Assembly (NCBI GenBank): GCA_022661535.1
Contig: JAKULF010000005.1
Location: 124,001-188,000 of the forward strand
Reading direction: 5' to 3'
From: Eutypa lata
Lineage: Eukaryota; Ascomycota; Sordariomycetes; Xylariales; Diatrypaceae
DNA length: 64,000 nt
Positions 59,231 to 64,000 of the stretch are shown here, piece by piece. The first letter of the stretch is position 1. The number at the start of each line of letters is the position of its first letter. The notes under the pieces are model-generated. The model made no database searches, was not told where the DNA came from, and was given only the letters and a program-made list of their open reading frames with translations. Made by a program: the position numbers and the translations under genes.

Positions 59231-59385
59231 TTTTAGTTCAGTTAGTTAGTCTAGTGCGCGACGAATGTTCATCATCAGCCCAAGTTCCAGTTCCATGATG
59301 ACGGAACAGCCGTGCTTCTGTCGTTCGATTTCGCAATCGCAAATCGCTCGCTCCCCTCCCACAAACAATACATACGGAGACAGAC

Positions 59386-59447
<62 letters not shown>

Positions 59448-62400
59448 GGGAGGCTCGGTCACCCAAGCGAACCAGGTTCTCTCCGTACACAAGGAACACA
59501 AATCTTTGTCTCCGTCCGATATCCTCCTCCGACAGCGGCCCCCCTTTACAATTACTTTTTTTGCCGTCGTGCTTAAGTTATGCAAGCCATCGCGACCGAT
59601 GAGACGATCCTGTCGCATCCTTTATTCGCAATCGGAATAGCAAATCTGCTTGCTACCGCCTGCTGAAACGGCGGGAAAAGAAACAGGGCGACATCTTTCA
59701 TCGACGTTCCTCTGCTCCTCACCGTCTTCGAGTAGACCGTTTTCATAGTTATGATCATAACAATGTTATACATTCATTATATAAACTGGTAACTATAGGA
59801 AGCGCATTCAAATGATACGTGCAGGACGTGTTAATATCCATCCGTATCATATTCATGGTATGAGAGGGGAGATGGTAGTACGTATTACGAATAATAACAA
59901 TAACCTTAAAAGATCACCTCTTCTTAACTTTGTTGACACACGACGCTCCCCCGATAACGCCCGGTTGTATCCTACCTAAATTATACAATTCAGGGGTGTA
60001 TTTCTTTTACAAGTAGATACGTATTCTATGATATATTTATTCCTCTACGCTCAATACGCGCGCCTACTGTATGCCCTTGTCACACATCTCCCGTAGTGTA
60101 GCATCGCATACGCGATGTTAATCATCAAGGTTACAGGTGCCGTCTTCCGCATCGCCAAGTGAAGAAAGGAGGTTGACAGGGACACCGTGCCACTGACTAG
60201 ACTAAACAATCAAAGTCACACTCTGTAACTTATCTACTGCAAACGCTGATACGTAGGTCCTAAGCAGCAATCAATGAGGATCGAAATAGGACGCCTCTAA
60301 CGCCAAGCTAGACAGTTCATCTACATACGATCTAAGTACGATATTGCTAGGCTGACGTTTTGAATCTGGTTACCTTGACAAGATTAACATCATAGTGGCA
60401 AGATCTCGCCATTCTGATCTGACAACTGCATTGGCGTGTAGTCATAGGGGAATGGGGGACTTCATATTCGCCTATAGCAAGCGACGATACTTCACAAATG
60501 AAGGCGCAAGTGTATGGTTAGAAACACCGTAAGGGTTATAAGAATTGATACTGTAAAATCTGCGACACAGTGTATATCGAAATTATATATACTATAGCAT
60601 TCGGCTCTAGCTCCTGATGGCCCAAGCTCCCTATTAGGTTTACTTGTTTCGGACTCCCGAGCGTAAGGTATGCCTAAGTTCACCAAATATAGGTAGACAT
60701 GGGTTGTGATTGGGTAGGTTTGACCACTTCCTCTTCACAGCGAGGAGACATGAAACCCGACTTCGACAAGAACACCTTCATCTACACATTTGCCGTGCTC
60801 TTATTCGGTCTTCAACTCGGGAGTATTTCCACAGATATCCACTGCTATCCAACGTTGAGAAAGAAAGGTTGGAGATTGCTACGTTATCCTGGGGAACTTG
60901 AGCCTCCTCCTTGAATCCCCAGACCCCGCGGTGATAGGACATGCATCGCGCGACCTGTCCAACAAGCCAGCCAGCCAGTCGCAAGATTTCCCCAGGTGCA
61001 GTTACCTCCCCAGACGACCGCTGCCTTCTTCCGGGGTATGGTAACAATCATCCGGAATTATATTTACTTATCATCGTGCATCATGAACATATTTTATCTT
61101 TCAAGAGGGTAAAGTTAAAGTCCTTTTTGTGTAGCAGGATCCAAGGGCGCATATACGGAGATTCAAGACTACTTTGGACTGTGAACGAGGGGTAAGGATC
61201 CTATTACTAACTAATATAGGGTATATTCTCCGTTCATGAGTCGTTACGCTTTCGTTTGGACTATTCTGCAACATGTCTGGTTATATAGTCCTATAGGATT
61301 ACATCTTTGCCGACTGCCGTAGGACTTCACGTTATTTTATCAGTGGCATGCTATATATTTTCGCCCTAGCAACCGAATATCTCATGACTCAAGGCTACCG
61401 GGGTTTGCGAATAGTGGCATACACCTACCTTCATGACATGTTAGATAGTATTGCATAAGATATAATTACAGGTTGGAAGCTGGGTAAGCTACAGTTGAGG
61501 CTCTACATAACCTGTGGCTTATCATCAAACTCCGAATCCCGAATCTACGAAAACCAACGACAAGTTACAACCGTCTGCAATCTCACTACATATCATGATT
61601 TTATCACTAAGCACTATCGTGCTGTCCTGCCTCATGTGACACATTCTCTGACCAACGATATTCATCCCACCCTTCTTCCACGAAGCACCTCATCTCAAGA
61701 GCAGAAAAGGAATCTACCGTCGGGAGCAAATTGATGCCCTCATTCCCGGCATAGCCGCATAAAGCCGTTGAGAGTAGGACCGACGTCGCGCGCAGGTTGG
61801 TTGGTAGTTAGGTATTACTTTCCTTCTGTTGCGCAAGAATGTCACCTACCTTATTTTTTTGCGCGCATCGGGTGGGCCGCTTAAATATGAAAGCTGCTGA
61901 TGCTAGTGCCGACGCACCATGGAATGTACGTCATTTCGTGCATAAGCGTGCCATCGTAGAAGGCCTCGCATCGCATAAGACTACCCCCGGTATAAAAGCC
62001 TCCGCTGCTTGAAATCATGTTATGTCTTAGGTATAGAAAATATCTTAAACTTTGATTCAGTATACTGCATTGCATGTCCTATATTCTAGTTAAGCTCTTT
62101 AGTCTCGAATTTTTATCTTTTAGTCACTAGTATTAACGCCATTGCAATATCATACATTAATAGTTAGTATACCATAGATTTCTATCCAATCGACTTCGTA
62201 GGATGGTATTATATGCAGCTAAGACAAGGGCCCCTGCTTCTATACTCCACTCTCACTGCTGCAGGAGAGATGATCGACGCCCCATATACTATAAATGGAG
62301 GCTCTGACCGTTCAATCAGCATAAAAACTGGAAGCAAGCCAAGATGCCCCTCCCCGCCTCGATATCACATTCGCAAAACTCCATCCCATGCCGCCAGAAT

Positions 62401-64000
62401 CCCATCTATTCATTGACAAATCCACCCTCAACAGTCCCATCATCCATTAGTCCCTCACCACATCTTTCCATAGCCGCGATATGCTAAAGATGATCCAAAG
62501 TGATAGTCGTCCCCCCTGATGATCTTCGCTTCGGGAAAGACACGTGAATCTATCACCCGGGAGATCAGTTGCTTCTACCGTCTATTATCATGACTATATT
62601 TCTCTTAAGAAATAAAAACCCACGTTCTCCGTATTCTCAATGGGTTATGATCTACCTACACCCGCACCGTGACGACCAAGCTATAGAATCTCAGATGACC
62701 GGGCAGTCCCGTGGATGGATGTACCCGAATGCTACCTACCGACCGGTGAGACTCATCATTAAAACTATTACCGCACTATGAAGCTCGCTACTGTAGGATT
62801 TGATACAGGCGCATGTTCTCTCCTCTTGTTAATACTAAAAGCAACCCCGCATCGCATCAGTGACAATATGATTTGACTCATCTCGGGTTTCACGTAGGTC
62901 AAGATGCCCTCAAGCTACGACGGGTCCGTCTATACTTCATAAGCCCCGCGACACATCCACCTCAGACACAAGAGGGGAACTCCCTAATCCTCCTCATTGA
63001 TTACCTACCGAGAGGAGCCATCATACACGATGGATACAGCGGTGAATGAACGACCTACCTAAGGAGTTATAGGTATTTAGGATCCAGCATCGTTTATAGC
63101 GCGCAGAAGAGGAGGAAGCCTACCCAGAAAATTTTCTTACTTACCTACCTTCTTACCTCCCTATTTTATTAGGCTTGGCGCGTAATTAATGTTAGTTGGT
63201 TTTCAACACGATATGGTGACGTAGTTCCTATGAACAGCATCGGATTATTTGCTGGTGGATCGGTGTCAAGTTTAACTAATCCACTGCCCCAGCCCCGCGG
63301 TAACATTAGCACTAGGTAGGAAGTGAGTGATAGTATATTATATTCGTACAATTTATAGCATCGGAGGTCAAACCGACCTAACCTTTCCTCTTCCATTCAA
63401 GCACTAGGAACGGTTAGCCCGTTAGCTTCACTTATTTCTGCCCCGGTATGCGCTCCAGTATGTATATGTATAGCATCGGGGGGGGAAAGGGGGGGAGAGG
63501 AGGGGCAGCTGGGCAAATGCAAGACATGTTGAGTGTTCACCCCATTTTCCCGCTAAAATTCCACTTAACAAACGTTGCTCTACGACGACTATTAACCCTT
63601 CACCAATGTCACCCACCGCCGCCATGATCCACTCACGACGGTGGACTTCACATTGTCTTATATCCAGCCGTAACAAGAGTTTACGGGAGTTAAGCCGTCT
63701 CCGCATCGGCGGCAATACCTTCAAGCAACAATTTGCGATGTTTCACCAAAATTATGAATGAGCGCTGCTTAGTGAAGCAAGCAAGCAATGAACAAACCCG
63801 TTGTAGCCTAATTACCTACTATTCTGTACTCGCGAGTCCTTCCGAGAACAGAAATTTGTAGTCTCAAATCCGCTATCTACGTGCTAAGAATTTCCAAATC
63901 CGTCACCTATTGCCAGAAATACTCCCTTGTCATTGGCAACGATTCCGGGTGTCTCTAGTTAATCCGTAGAACCCGGATGTTTCACTCCTAGGACGCCGAC
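59231..64000. other. Gene-free DNA, last part of desert
   Basis: No supported gene. Contains the GATA microsatellite, TACCTA/TTACCT tracts (for example 63138-63160) and a G-rich run near 63479-63505. The short open frames are not protein-like, apart from a weak candidate around 60739-60905 that I do not accept. Confidence 0.4.
59387..59446. repeat. (GATA)15 microsatellite
   Basis: Perfect GATA tetranucleotide repeat of about 60 bp. The reverse strand reads as Tyr-Leu-Ser-Ile repeats in an open frame, which is an artefact of the repeat. Confidence 0.9.

Noticed and set aside
59238..59618. Open frame with Tyr-Leu-Ser-Ile repeats on the minus strand
   Set aside because: It is the reverse reading of a GATA microsatellite and has no other protein character.
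60710..61195. Possible decayed DUF6594-like fragment (FDKNTFIY, EKERLEIATLSWG in different frames)
   Set aside because: Only short, frame-shifted resemblances recalled by eye; too weak without a database search.

Overview
The window is nuclear DNA of a filamentous ascomycete (Pezizomycotina; Sordariomycetes is my best guess from style of genes and introns, not proven). Evidence: 50-150 bp introns with GTAAGT-like donors and CTAAC-like branch points, a Zn2Cys6 regulator, a HET-domain gene, a fungal TDT transporter, a Gac1-like phosphatase subunit, and long intergenic DNA with TACCTA/TAGGTA micro-repeats. I found no ribosomal RNA, tRNA, CRISPR or intact transposon.

Layout. (1) 0.9-7.9 kb: a probable carbon-utilisation mini-cluster. 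A sugar/glycoside MFS transporter (minus) and a leaderless GH5 glycosidase (plus) share a divergent promoter with two TATA boxes and a palindromic pair of CreA-type sites. A Zn2Cys6 regulator lies tail to tail with the GH5 gene. (2) 8.5-13.9 kb: a HET-domain gene that looks damaged or shortened, then a one-exon protein with a Gly/Ala-rich hydrophobic head and a long Q/P/S/Y-rich tail. (3) 15.2-24.5 kb: a C4-dicarboxylate/malic acid-type transporter, a tandem SnoaL-like protein, a secreted carboxylesterase and a bicovalent-FAD (BBE-type) oxidase with an 8-nt microexon, all on the minus strand. (4) 27.3-35.1 kb: a ThDP-dependent enzyme, a convergent M24B Xaa-Pro aminopeptidase and a Pho80-like cyclin. 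(5) 38.7-44.1 kb: a decayed gene, a short-chain dehydrogenase with a presequence-like first exon, and a secreted S10 carboxypeptidase. (6) 46.0-52.6 kb: an SRPK-like kinase and a PP1 glycogen-targeting subunit. (7) 52.6-64.0 kb: 11.4 kb in which I can support no gene, only repeats and hairpins.

Working together: the transporter, GH5 enzyme and regulator plausibly import a glycoside, cleave it in the cytosol and control that process. The Gac1-like subunit and the Pho80-like cyclin belong to families that act on glycogen and nutrient signalling in yeast, but they are not neighbours here. Exon structures were worked out by hand from reading frames and splice signals and have not been tested against transcripts.
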